Origin: Phytopythium helicoides | Taxonomy: Eukaryota; Oomycota; Peronosporomycetes; Pythiales; Pythiaceae | Assembly: GCA_024867545.1 (NCBI GenBank) | Contig: JANFNE010000033.1 | Span: forward strand, 558,001-622,000 | DNA length: 64,000 bases | Direction of reading: 5' to 3' | In this document: positions 1 to 9,962 of the stretch, piece after piece | Position numbering within the stretch: the stretch's first letter is position 1 | Layout of the letters: the number at the start of each line of letters is the position of its first letter | Translations under genes and position numbers: made by a program | The notes under the pieces: model-generated | Told to the model about the DNA's origin: nothing | Seen by the model: the letters and a program-made list of their open reading frames with translations, nothing else | Database searches by the model: none

Positions 1-1453
1 TTGAAAAATAGCCGCACCACCCCGAGAGAGGCAACAAAAAACTTTGGAAGGCTTTGCATGCAGCTCCCTTTGTCACAGCCGCTTGTACAGTAGTCGGCAT
101 AAGAGTCAAAAGTGACGAGGGTTGACCATGGTGCCATGCGGACTCAGCCAAGCCGAGGCAGACAGCCCCTATACCATGCGGCAGTGATCCGCAGTGGCGT
201 GATGGTGACCCACGTCGGACCCGATGGAGCTGTCGTTAGGCTGCAGAGCCGGGCTCCGTAGGACCGGCGCAAAAAGCCGCTTGCAGCGCTGTCGGCGGTC
301 CATTGGCCTTTTCAAGTGTCCAAACGAACGTGTCTTTACGGATTGAGCCGAGCGCGTAGTGTCGCTTGCAAAATGCCCGAATAGAAGTGCGTGGGCAGCT
401 GGGAATCGGATGATCGATGGTGTCGTATCGACAGCGGCGTCGAGCAGCCAGCGTGGCGCACTGGACCAGCACAAAAATGGACAGCGAACGCATCCAAACG
501 TTCGCGTTCAATGCAGAAAGCTGAAGCGCGGCCGAGTGAGTATTGGGAGGCGATGGATTTTGAGTTTTAATGTTGAAGCGCGTCTCAGGAGCGCAAATTT
601 ACTTGGATTTTCGGGGCCAAATGTCAGGTTTCCCGTTTGACTCGGCTCGAGTATGTGACTGCTCCTTCTTTCGTCGCGACGGCAGAAAAGACACAGCGAA
701 GCCATCTGCTGGTCACTCTTCCGATTCAGTCAACGCGCGTACCTAGGTTTTGCATACAAAAGGCAAGCGACCCGCATCCTCCTGGCGCTCGACGCACGAC
801 AGCGTGTCGCCAGCTGGGTTAAAGCGGCGTGACTGCTGTTTGTACCGTAGATATTTTTCGTCGACCGGCAGACAGCCAAGCTGAAGCGCGAGCTCTTGAT
901 CTCACTATGCTGCGCGCGACGCGACGACCGGCTGGATCCGGTTGCACTTGGTGCAGCGGAGCTGTTCGCGGTGTCGTCAGCCGCCGCGCGTCTGTCGAGC
1001 GTGTCGCGCCTCGCTGCCGGACGGTGCGCCGGCGCTCGCTCCTGGCAATCTACGGTACGTACCTATGTTCGCTGGCGGCGCTCGGTCTCTTTTCCTCGGC
1101 GCCACGCGTGACTTGCAGCGGGGCAAAAGCAGACGGGCCCGCGCAGCTCCTGTCTGCTCGCCTGCCATTCGCACTTTCGCCTCCAAGGACTCGAATCGTC
1201 GAGCCCTCCGCCACCACCGACTCCACCGCCTCCGCCAACGCCAATTCCAGCGCGCGGCTTTCGATTTTCGAACCCGCGTCGGAAGGGAAGAGCGCCGTAA
1301 AAAGACGCACGAACGTCCTTGAAGCGCATCCGCGTCCGCTGGCGACCGAGCCGCAAGTCCACCTCCTCCCCGTTCCTAGGCGACCCAAGCAAGCAGTCGC
1401 CTCTCACTCCCCAATCTTCAAGACCCCTGTCACCACTCTCCACCACCACCACC
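1..1453. other. No gene recognised
   Basis: I see no supportable gene. The open frames on both strands here have arginine/serine/alanine-rich, low-complexity translations with no recognisable family, and they overlap one another, as expected from GC-rich non-coding DNA. The last few hundred bases are presumably the promoter and 5' leader of the PX gene; a run of CAC triplets (about 1440-1453) ends right at its start codon. Confidence 0.5.
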
Positions 1454-1981
1454 ATGCCCTACGAGAGCTTCACGCCGGCGCAGGAGGCCCGCATCGCGCA
1501 GGTCGTGCAGGACGCCGAGTCGGGTGCCTGGATGTACGTGCTGCACGTGCGGCGCGGAGACCAGTCGGCCGATGAGGGCTTCTCGCACGAGTATGTCGTG
1601 AGCCGCCGCTTCAGCGAGTTCAAGGCGCTGCACGGGCTTCTCGCGCCCGTCATGGGCGACGCGCTGCCGCCGCTGCCCGCTGACGGGCTCATGACGCTGC
1701 TACTCGCGGGCGACGAGGCGCTGCTGGCCGAGCGTCGCCGCGAGCTCGAGCGCATTGTGGTCGCCGTGCTGCGCCACGCCGACGCGCGCGAGCTGCCCGA
1801 GGTGCGCGAGTTCCTCGGCCACGAGTCGATCGGCGCGCAGGTGCTTCCCCCGCAGATGCTCGGCGACCTCGGCAGCTTCAGCGGCAGCCCGTGCACCGGG
1901 TCCATCCGCAAGACGGTCAACACCACGTGGGCCGCGACGCTCAACGGCGCCGCGCGCGCGCCCGCCATGGTGCTGTCGTAG
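1454..1981 (+). CDS. Small PX-domain protein (paralogue 1)
   Basis: Encodes 175 residues in one exon. The start at MPYESF is chosen because the second PX gene in this window begins with the same residues after a different upstream sequence. Residues about 25-125 read as a PX domain, the fold that binds phosphatidylinositol phosphates on endosomal membranes: a strand with YVLHVRRG, an RRFSEF motif (the RRYSDF equivalent that carries the lipid-binding arginine), a PPLP loop, and helices containing ERRRELERIV and EVREFLG. The C-terminal 50 residues are low complexity. A stand-alone PX protein would bind membranes without another visible activity. The in-frame extension upstream is basic and unlike the family, so I exclude it. 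Confidence 0.8.
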   Translation: MPYESFTPAQEARIAQVVQDAESGAWMYVLHVRRGDQSADEGFSHEYVVSRRFSEFKALHGLLAPVMGDALPPLPADGLMTLLLAGDEALLAERRRELERIVVAVLRHADARELPEVREFLGHESIGAQVLPPQMLGDLGSFSGSPCTGSIRKTVNTTWAATLNGAARAPAMVLS

Positions 1982-2800
1982 GCGCCGCTCGCCGTCATCA
2001 TATTTAACCCACCAAAAGTGTAGAGTACTGTAGGCGCCACCACCCACGAAAATGAACGAGCCCGACCCTTTTTGACACCTCCTTCCACTCGCCCCTTCGT
2101 TTGTTTTGCTTCAGCGCAATCGCCAATGCGGCGCCACCATCTCCTCGTCCTCATCTCCATGGCCGTCACCAAGAGGTGGCGAGGCTCGCATCAGAGCGTG
2201 CGGCGTCTATGCGGAGGCCACGGATGAGCGATCTGTCCGTCGGCATTTGACAGCCGCCAACCCGACTGCAACGCGGTCAAGAGCCCAGCGAGCCGCCGGG
2301 GCCACGTCGCCGCGGTGTCCGCTCGCGCTTGCAGTTGAGCCGCCAGCTGAAGACGATGCAACGCAGCGCTTGAAGCTTGCAGCGGATCCTCAAGAGCCGC
2401 AACTCGGGCGAAGCGCAATGCTGGCCCGCCGGCATGAACGAGCGCTCAGCCGCGAGGGATGAGATGCGAGCTCGTCAACGCGGGCAGCGGACGGAAGGCA
2501 TCACGCGCTGCATGGCTCTGCGAGCACGCTTCAGATCGAGGTGAGAAATCTACGGTAGGTTTGATTCCTCGCGACGGTGTCGCATATTTGTCCAATCCGC
2601 GTGCGGCGTCCTCAACTTTTTGCCAATCACATGCCGCGCTTTTTTTTTCGCTGGCTCAGAATAGACGCATCTCCGCTGTCTCATCGACGCTGCGTGCGTG
2701 GCCACCGCCTGGTGCTACCGTAGATCCCGCCATCGACCATCGACCGCGCGGCGCCGAGCTCACTCTCCAAGCCTCCGCGGACCGCGCAAGCTCCGTTCGC
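1982..2800. other. Intergenic, no gene recognised
   Basis: This lies between the PX gene and the minisatellite before the phosphatase gene. The open frames on both strands have compositionally biased translations without family features. A short T-rich run lies near 2640. I take the region as 3' UTR plus promoter DNA. Confidence 0.5.
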
Positions 2801-3000
2801 GTCCGCAACCAAGTGACCGCGTCCGCAACCAAGTGGCCGCGTCCGCAACCAAGTGGCCGCGTCCGCAACCAAGTGGCCGCGTCCGCAACCAAGTGGCCGC
2901 GTCCACAACCACCCGGTCGCATCCACCACCAAGTGGCCGCGTCCACCACCAACCGGCCGCGTCCATAACCACCAGGTCGCATCCACCACCAACCATGCTC
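2801..3000 (+). repeat. 20-bp minisatellite, ten units, running into a start codon
   Basis: Ten consecutive 20-base units follow the pattern GTCCGCAACCAAGTGGCCGC. The first five (2801-2900) are almost identical; the last five carry increasing substitutions such as CCACAACC, ATCCACCACC and ACCAGGTCGC. The tenth unit (2981-3000) contains the ATG at 2995 of the next gene, so the array makes up the immediate 5' leader. Because 20 is not a multiple of 3, copy-number change would not keep a reading frame through the array, which fits a non-coding leader. Confidence 0.9.
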
Positions 3001-3969
3001 AACAGCTCGCCGGTCGCGACGCTGCCCGAGCTGCTGGCCGCGTGCGTGGCGGCGGCCGTGCACGCAGGTCGCGTGATCCGCGAGGTGGTGGCGGACGGCG
3101 CGGACCTGGCGGTGGTCAACAAGGCGGACGGCGCGTACGACCCGCAGACGGTGGCCGACCGGCGCGCGCAGCAGCGCATGATGCACGCGCTGCGGCACGC
3201 GTTCCCCTCGCTGCGCATCGTGGGCGAGGAGGGCGAGCTGGAGGCGCCGGCCGCGGCCGACCAGGTGGCCTGCGACCTGCCGGCGTCGGCGCTGCCGGCG
3301 CTGGACGTGCCTGCGGACCTGCGGACGCTCGACTGGAGCGAGCTCGTGCTGTGGATGGACCCGCTGGACGGCACCAAGCGCTTCGCGGCCGGAAAGTACG
3401 AGGAGGTCTCGGTGCTGCTGGGGCTCAGCTACAGGAAGCGCGCGGTCGCCGGCGTCGTGCACCTGCCGTTCGCTGGCAAGTGCGGCGCCACCTACTGGGG
3501 CGGCCCGGGCATGGGCGTCTTCCTGGCCGCGCACGCGGACGGCGCAGAGCACACGACGGGCCACGTGCGCGTGCCAAGGCCCGCCACGGGCTTCCCGCGC
3601 CGGCCGCTCACGGCCACGGTCTCGTCCACCAACTGCGACCTCGTCAACCGCGCGTTGAGGGCGCTCGCGCCGGGAGAGGTGCGCACCGGAGGCGCCACGG
3701 GCACCATGGTGCTCGGCGTCGTGACGGGCGTGAGCGACATGTTCCTGCGCTTCAAGAACGCCACGCGCAAGTGGGACATCTGCGCCGTCGAGCCGCTGCT
3801 CGTCGCGCTCGGAGGCGCGCTCGTGGACGCGCAGGACGGCAGGCCATATGACTACGACGCCGACGAGGACCCGACGTTCGACAACCCCAGGGGGCTGCTC
3901 GCCTGCCTCGACGCGCAGCTGCTCGCCACGGCGCTCAAGGTCATGGCGGACGTGCGCGTCGCCAGGTAA
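2995..3969 (+). CDS. IMPase-superfamily phosphatase, 3'(2'),5'-bisphosphate nucleotidase (BPNT1)-like
   Basis: Encodes 324 residues, close to the length of BPNT1-type enzymes. Family members hydrolyse 3'-phosphoadenosine 5'-phosphate, or inositol phosphates, using Mg2+. Metal-site motifs are visible in order: VGEEGE near residue 77, WMDPLDGTKRF near 120 (the D-P-[IL]-D-G-T signature), and KWDICAVEPLL near 259 (the WD motif), followed by GGALVD. The WMDPLDGTK context favours BPNT1 over inositol monophosphatase, but substrate cannot be settled here. I start at MLNSSP because the in-frame upstream extension is only the translated minisatellite. The stop at 3967-3969 overlaps a consensus-like splice donor (CAG|GTAATG), and splicing there would join this protein in frame to the following kinase-like gene. 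Confidence 0.85.
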   Translation: MLNSSPVATLPELLAACVAAAVHAGRVIREVVADGADLAVVNKADGAYDPQTVADRRAQQRMMHALRHAFPSLRIVGEEGELEAPAAADQVACDLPASALPALDVPADLRTLDWSELVLWMDPLDGTKRFAAGKYEEVSVLLGLSYRKRAVAGVVHLPFAGKCGATYWGGPGMGVFLAAHADGAEHTTGHVRVPRPATGFPRRPLTATVSSTNCDLVNRALRALAPGEVRTGGATGTMVLGVVTGVSDMFLRFKNATRKWDICAVEPLLVALGGALVDAQDGRPYDYDADEDPTFDNPRGLLACLDAQLLATALKVMADVRVAR

Positions 3970-4098
3970 TGCACGCAGCCCAACTTTATATCGAGCAATA
4001 CACGCAGGCGGCCCGCGGGCGAGGGCTGCCTGCTCTATCAGGACTGCGCGTTCACCGCCTCTGTGTCTGTGTGGATGTTGCTGTTGCTGCTTGTCTAG

Positions 4099-5422
4099 CG
4101 CGCTGGATGGCCGGGACCTGACGACGCTGCTCGTGGACGGAGCTTTGTCGGCGACAACTTCAGACAACGTCGTCCGCCGAGTCAAGAACATCCAAGTCGA
4201 GAGCGGCTCGCTGCGCAAGGGCAAGCACGCCCACGTGGCCACAGTGCTCGTGGACGAGGATGGAGTGGACGACGGAGCCAAGACGCGGATCTTTATCAAG
4301 CGATCGGTCCGCTCCGAGCTGCCAGCGCGGTCGGACGCGCACTGGACGAGAGACCTAGCCTCCTACCGCAACGAAGCGCGGTTTTACGCTCACTTGCATC
4401 CGCTGCTTCATAGATTCGTCCCCATGCTCGACGTGTTTGGGGTCGACCAGCGAGCGAGTACGGACGGCGGCGAAGACGACAGCTTCCTGATGTTGATGCA
4501 GTGCGCGTCTCCAACCCAAGACACGACAGGATTAGCTGGTGGATTCGAGTCGAGGGACACGCTTGGGACGATGGACACTCGTGGGGCTCTGAAGTACCTC
4601 GCATCGCTGCATGCTGCTGGACTCGATCGCTCGGGCGGGAATCCGGTCCTGAACGCGGCTCGAGAGTTGCTGTGGGGACCTGGAGGGTGGTGGACCCTCG
4701 AGAAGCGTGGACTTGCAGAGCTGAACCAGGCTCTGAATGTGTGGCCTCAAGTTTTAACCGCTTTCAAAGACGAGCTTTCTGCAGGAGGGATAGACCCTCA
4801 GGACCCCCAGGTAGTTGATCTAGCCGCCCGCTTCGTCAGGAACGCCCAGTTCATCAGCGACGAGCTGTCGAATGCTGACCGCAGCATCGAGACGGTCGTA
4901 CATGGAGACTTCAAATCGGCCAACCTGTTCTTCCGCACGCAGTCGCACGACGTGGTGGCGTTCGACTGGCAGTGGACGGGCGTTGGCCTCGGTGCTCGCG
5001 ATGTGGCGTACCTGCTCAGCACGTCTGTGGGAATCCCCGCACTTTCAAATGCCGACAAGCTGGAGCAAATGGACACCGAAGCTGATCCGTACGCAACTGC
5101 ACTTGACAAGGGCGAGGCAGAGCTGCTGGTGTTCTACTACGCTCAGTTTGTGGCAGCCGCACGGTTGCACAGCGTGGAAGTGGGCGAGCGGTACCCGTTC
5201 GCAGCCTTCCGACGCCACTACGTGCTCGCAACGCTCGACTACGCGCGCCTGCTCCTTTCCAACTTCTGGAAGGGAATGACTCCTGGAAGCTGTGCTGCCA
5301 AAGCCGGGCGAACCAATTGCGGGCTCGGATACAGGTCCGTGGCTCACGTGGTGCGCATGGCACGTCGCATGCATTTGGTGTTGAAAGTTGTAGATCGCGA
5401 GCGGATTCTCAAGGACGAGTGA
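4099..5422 (+). CDS. EcKinase/APH-like small-molecule kinase (5' end unresolved)
   Basis: About 440 residues of aminoglycoside/choline/ecdysteroid-kinase-like sequence. These enzymes use a protein-kinase-like fold to phosphorylate small molecules. The catalytic-loop motif VHGDFKSANLFF lies at about 4898, and FDWQWTGVG...RDVAYLL, the metal-binding Asp region of EcKinase proteins, at about 4960. FIKRS near 4290 is a candidate ATP lysine. No in-frame ATG lies near the N-terminus; the frame is open back into the end of the phosphatase gene. The best model I can build uses an acceptor at 4098 (TTGTCTAG) with a donor at 3966, which fuses the two genes; otherwise a 5' exon has been missed. The substrate is unknown. 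Confidence 0.7.
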
Positions 5423-5657
5423 CCGTTTATCGATAGGAATGGCACATTCATTGTTGAATATTCAAGTGCTAGATTGGCTTTGCACTGTGCTTGGAGTTGC
5501 AAAGCATGAATCGCTGAAAGATTGTTGTCATGACCAACACGGCTTCACTTTTTTCAGTGGAGCTCTGTGCTCGCCTGAGATATGAGATCTCAACGCTTGA
5601 CATCCTGCTCCACCCGGACTGCGAAGCTCAGTCCGAGAGTTTCCGCGAGCTGCCAAG

Positions 5658-8327
5658 ATGACGAGAGCCTACACCCCGGAGGAGTTGCTCGAAGCCGCTC
5701 GGTCAGGGAACTTGGCGAAGCTCCACGCACTGGTCGGCACCAATATGCCTGTGAAGGGAGATGGCGGTGGCGACATAGCTCTCATTTGTGCTGCAGCAAA
5801 AGGAGACCTGAACCAAGTGCGAGACCTCGTGGAGCAGCAAGCAGACCTCGATGGAGTGGACCATGATGGAAAAACAGCTCTTATATGGGCGGCGATGCAC
5901 AACCATGTCCACGTCGTGCGCTATCTGGTCGAGTGCGGTGCAAATGTCAATCTCAAGGATAAATGGGGCTCCACAGCACTACTGAATGCCCCTGTGAACG
6001 GCAGCCTAGAGATAATGCAATGCCTGGCTAACGCTGGTGCGGACATGAGGGCTTCAAGGGAAAACATGTACGCACCTTTGCAGGAAGCTGCGAAACTTGG
6101 GAATCTGGATATGGTGCAGTTTCTTGTTAGTGCTGGTGCTGATGTGGAAATGCGCAATCTATTAGGCGACACTCCGATCACTACTGCGACTAAAAAGTGG
6201 AACACTAGAGTTGTTCAGTATCTTGCCGACGCTGGAGCAGACGTCAACGTGATCAACCGATATGGGGAAGTCCCCTTGACCTATGCAGTTCGCTACTCCC
6301 AATTGAATTCGGTTCAAATACTCGTCGAGCATGGCGCTGATGTGAACGCCCACGATCCAAGTGGATATTCAATTCTGATGCGTGCGGCGGTGTGTGGAAC
6401 CTTTCAGATTGTGGAGTACCTTATCGACCAAGGTGCGCAAGTGAATGTTTCGTCCACACAAGGATGCACAGCTCTCATGGAAGCAGCTAGATGTCATCGC
6501 GCTGACATTGTGCAGCTCCTGATTGACAGTGGTGCAAATGTGAATGCAATTGATAACCAGGGATGCTCCGCTTTGATTCGTGCAACTGAAGGAGACCCGC
6601 GTGAGGATATGCTGAACACGCTTCGACTTCTTGCCGAGCATGGAGCGAACGTGAGTGCTGTTGATGGGCATGGTCGGACAGCGCTGCTAAGAATCGCTGC
6701 TAAGAATCACTTTGATGAACTTCTGCAATTCATGATTGACCAAGGTGCCGACGTGAATGCAGTAGACAATGATGGGAATACACCATTGCAGGAAGCTTCA
6801 AAGCACGGCCATCTCGAAAACGTACAATGTCTTGTCAAGAATGGTGCAGTAGTGAATGCTGCAAACAATGAAGGGTGGACGGCATTGATGCAGGCGGTGG
6901 ACAAACGCCACATTGAAGCTGCCCAATTTCTGCTCGAAAACGATGGCGACCTTCATCGGAAGGATCTTTCTGGGCAGACGGCAATGTCAATTGCAGCTGC
7001 CCGCGGGTATCGGGAGATTGAGCTGCTGCTTGCACGCTACATGTTTCAAATTCACGAGGAGAAGAACTTTTCCAGTGCAACGGCAAATCTCAAACTTCGC
7101 CAGTCATCGGAGTGGTTTATTTCCCCGCTCGATATTGAAATCAAACGATTTGTCAATACTGAGACCATCGGTGGTGAGTTTCTTGCCAAATGGCTCGATG
7201 CGGACGTCACTGTCAAGTTATTTGTTCCCGACGCTTCAAACGCATCATTCACCGAAGAAATTGTCGTGTGGCGTGAGCTCTGGCATCCCCATGTGATCAA
7301 GCTCTTCGGCGCGTGTGATATTGGCCACCACTTCTTTGTCTGCGAATACGCCAGTAACGGGTCGGCCCTCGAATATCTCGCTCGTGTCAACGATAGTCGT
7401 CGCACACCATGGCGAATTTTGTATCAAGCGGCACTCGGATTGGCATTTCTGCATGAGCGAAAAATCGTTCACGGCAACCTTCGCGGAATCAATATCCTCA
7501 TTGGAAGTGATGGAGTGGCGAAGCTTGCCAACTTTGGGCTAAGTGGATCGACTCGCCATGTTGATGCGTCAACGCCTCGAGGAGATACTGTGTCAATTGG
7601 ATGGCAAGCATGTGAGGTACTGGAAGGCGGGAAGCCGACATTCGCATCGGACATTTTCTCATTAGGTATGTGCGTGATGGAGGTCGTCAAGGGAACATTG
7701 CCGTGGTCGAGGCTAGCATACTCCGAGATTTCGCGATCGCGACTGCAGCGGGCTCACAGACTTGTACGGCCTAGAATGGGAGAGCCAGGGTCGCGCACAG
7801 GAAACTTTCGCACACTGATTGATCGTATGTGCTGCAAGGATCCTTCCGCACGAGAATCAGCGGTATCTTGTGTGCGTCTACTCGAGGGGTTTGCCATTGA
7901 AGAAGAAGGGATGATACTCAAGCAAGACTCTGCACTAAATCCAGATCCACTTGTGACTATCGACGAGTATCAAGATAATGTGACACTCAAGCTTTGGGAT
8001 ACTCTCCGAACGAATGCAAAACGCTTTACTGAAAACGATATCCACTACCGGCTTTACGAAGACCTCGAAACGCTGTTATCAACAATCCAGCAGTCACCTC
8101 GGTCCATAAAGCTTCTCGCTCAATTTCATGAACTTCTCGAAGATGCTACGAGAGCTACCAGTGAAGACAGATCCTACGTCAACGGTGTACTCCAGCTCTT
8201 ATCATCTCGAGCCACTAGGAACAGTCTTTATGGTTTCCAGCGACGTGTCAATACTTTGAGAGCCCAGCTTAATTTGCTTCCTAGGGATCTGAATGAAAGA
8301 GTATTGAACATGAAAGCAAGCAATTGA
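5658..8327 (+). CDS. Ankyrin-repeat protein with C-terminal TKL-like pseudokinase domain
   Basis: Encodes 889 residues in one exon. Residues about 30-455 are some thirteen ankyrin repeats with typical G-x-TALxxAA and VxxLVxxGAdVN patterns. Residues about 490-740 form a protein-kinase fold: lysine in VTVKLF, LWHPHVIKLFGAC, FVCEYASNGS, and a W-x-C-E-V segment in place of APE, then DIFSLGMCVMEV. Two catalytic motifs are altered: the HRD loop reads IVHGNLRGINIL (no catalytic Asp) and DFG reads NFG, so it is probably inactive and acts as a scaffold or sensor. Ankyrin-TKL proteins are common in oomycetes. The C-terminal 150 residues are helical and resemble the linker before the next unit, which suggests the two units were once one longer protein. 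Confidence 0.85.
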   Translation: MTRAYTPEELLEAARSGNLAKLHALVGTNMPVKGDGGGDIALICAAAKGDLNQVRDLVEQQADLDGVDHDGKTALIWAAMHNHVHVVRYLVECGANVNLKDKWGSTALLNAPVNGSLEIMQCLANAGADMRASRENMYAPLQEAAKLGNLDMVQFLVSAGADVEMRNLLGDTPITTATKKWNTRVVQYLADAGADVNVINRYGEVPLTYAVRYSQLNSVQILVEHGADVNAHDPSGYSILMRAAVCGTFQIVEYLIDQGAQVNVSSTQGCTALMEAARCHRADIVQLLIDSGANVNAIDNQGCSALIRATEGDPREDMLNTLRLLAEHGANVSAVDGHGRTALLRIAAKNHFDELLQFMIDQGADVNAVDNDGNTPLQEASKHGHLENVQCLVKNGAVVNAANNEGWTALMQAVDKRHIEAAQFLLENDGDLHRKDLSGQTAMSIAAARGYREIELLLARYMFQIHEEKNFSSATANLKLRQSSEWFISPLDIEIKRFVNTETIGGEFLAKWLDADVTVKLFVPDASNASFTEEIVVWRELWHPHVIKLFGACDIGHHFFVCEYASNGSALEYLARVNDSRRTPWRILYQAALGLAFLHERKIVHGNLRGINILIGSDGVAKLANFGLSGSTRHVDASTPRGDTVSIGWQACEVLEGGKPTFASDIFSLGMCVMEVVKGTLPWSRLAYSEISRSRLQRAHRLVRPRMGEPGSRTGNFRTLIDRMCCKDPSARESAVSCVRLLEGFAIEEEGMILKQDSALNPDPLVTIDEYQDNVTLKLWDTLRTNAKRFTENDIHYRLYEDLETLLSTIQQSPRSIKLLAQFHELLEDATRATSEDRSYVNGVLQLLSSRATRNSLYGFQRRVNTLRAQLNLLPRDLNERVLNMKASN

Positions 8328-9803
8328 AGCACACTGAGCTGTTTGTTTCCAAAGCATCCAAGTCGTGGATTATATTGAGCGAGCTCAGGCAGAGCAAAGA
8401 TCAGATGGCATTCCTGGAACTGCTGCAGTCTGAGATCAACGATCATGCCGCGAACTGCACTCTGACTCAGCTGGGAATGATGCAAAAGTCCTACGACGAG
8501 ATCGATTCAAAGCTGCGCGAACGAATTCTGAAAACCACTCCTGCATGGTTTATCCGTGGTATGAACTGCCAACCAACGAGTGGAAACAACTTGGAGAAAA
8601 AGGGCGTTCGAAAGTGTTTCGAACCAAGTGGCTCAACTTCGACGTTGTGGTGAAAAGCCTTGATTACGCCGATGCACAGCGAGAAGAAGATCGAAAGGTA
8701 CTCGCTCGAGAACTCGATATTTGGTCTAACTTGCACCACCCGCATATCGTTCGACTGTTTGGTGCCTGTCACGTTGGGAAACCGTTCTTGGTGTGTGAAC
8801 ACGCTCCCAACGGTGCACTGGTCGACTACTTGGTCAAGCATCCTGACCAGATCTGGCACAAGCTCCATGAGGCAGCTCTAGGTTTGCTCTATTTGCACGA
8901 ACGTGGGATCATTCACGGCAACCTCAAATGCAACAACATTGTCGTCGGCATCGACGAGAAAGCTAAGCTGACAGACGTTGGACTGAGCTCAACTGCTGAT
9001 CCAACAACTGAAAATGCGATGCACACCTCTGGAGCGTGGATTGGGCGGCTCCGGAGCTACTGATGATCTCAAATGCCGCCACAACCTTCGAGTCTGATGT
9101 CTACTCGTTCGGGATGAGCATCATCGAGGCGCTGCGAGTCATTGACACGGTGAAGACTACGTCGGACTTTGAGATGTCCCGGGTGTTAGCGCTACCGCGG
9201 ATATCAAACGGGCTCCCTCTGTCCAAAGACGACGCTCAGGCTCACAAGAAGCAAGGCAAGCTACCGAGTCGTCCTCGAGTTTGTACAGATGAGCAGTGGA
9301 CCCTGGTCGAGAAGATGTGCCGCCTTGAACCGAGTGAGCGCATCCAGATGTGTACCGTCGTAGACGAGCTCGCGAAGCTGTGTGAGGGTCGCAACGTACC
9401 TCATCAACTCGAAATTGAGCCGGCGGAGGCCGTGATTCGGGCCATGGCATTGAGATTCGAGAACTCGGCGAGCTCTTACGGCCGCTCTCGTTTCCACGAC
9501 GTTCTCCACCACGTGTACAAGCTGCTCTGGACGCGTCTGGCTGAGCTTCAGGGCCGATACGTTTGCAACAACGCGGCACTTGACGAGCTCGCTGCGGACG
9601 CGAAACTCGCCTCTTTGGACGCAGCAGATCTGTCGAAGCTCTCGCTCGTCAGGTTCACGGAGCTCGCGTGTCGGGGCTACGGTCTGCACCGCCGCGTCGA
9701 CAAATGGATGGCGGCGGCGTTGATCAGGACCAGTGGCAAGGCGGCGGGCGTGCACGACTGGCGGTCGAGGTGCTACGGGTTCCTGGGCGTCTCGATGGCG
9801 TGA
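8297..9803 (+). pseudogene. Second pseudokinase unit, interrupted by single-base frame jumps
   Basis: Three overlapping open stretches together spell a kinase-like protein. The first (about 8297-8560) is a helical linker ending RERILKTTPAWFI; the second (about 8560-9035) carries VVVKSL, LHHPHIVRLFGAC, LVCEHAPNGAL, IIHGNLKCNNIVV and DVGLS; the third (about 9036-9803) starts VDWAAPELL and carries ESDVYSFGMS and a helical tail. The joins near 8560 and 9035 each need one extra base, and a third of the same sign near 8315 would join it to the preceding ankyrin-pseudokinase. HRD is HGN and DFG is DVG, so the domain would be inactive even if intact. It may be a decayed second kinase domain, or an intact tandem pseudokinase broken by assembly indels. 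Confidence 0.7.
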
Positions 9804-9962
9804 TGCGATGGCAACCACGGTCTATTCCGCTCATGAATACAATACGGATGACGGGCTTACCGCGGCCATACCCGCGAGCCGAAGGCGAGTGCTAGCAATA
9901 CAATACAGCTTTCTGCTTTTGCTTGATCCACATGCATCCACATGCACACTCGCGCGTCGGCC

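Noticed and set aside
829..1575. Plus-strand open frame upstream of and overlapping the PX gene
   Set aside because: Arg/Ser/Ala-rich, overlaps the PX start in another frame and has no family match.
2656..4299. 547-codon minus-strand open frame
   Set aside because: Antisense to the BPNT-like and EcKinase-like genes and the minisatellite; no family features.
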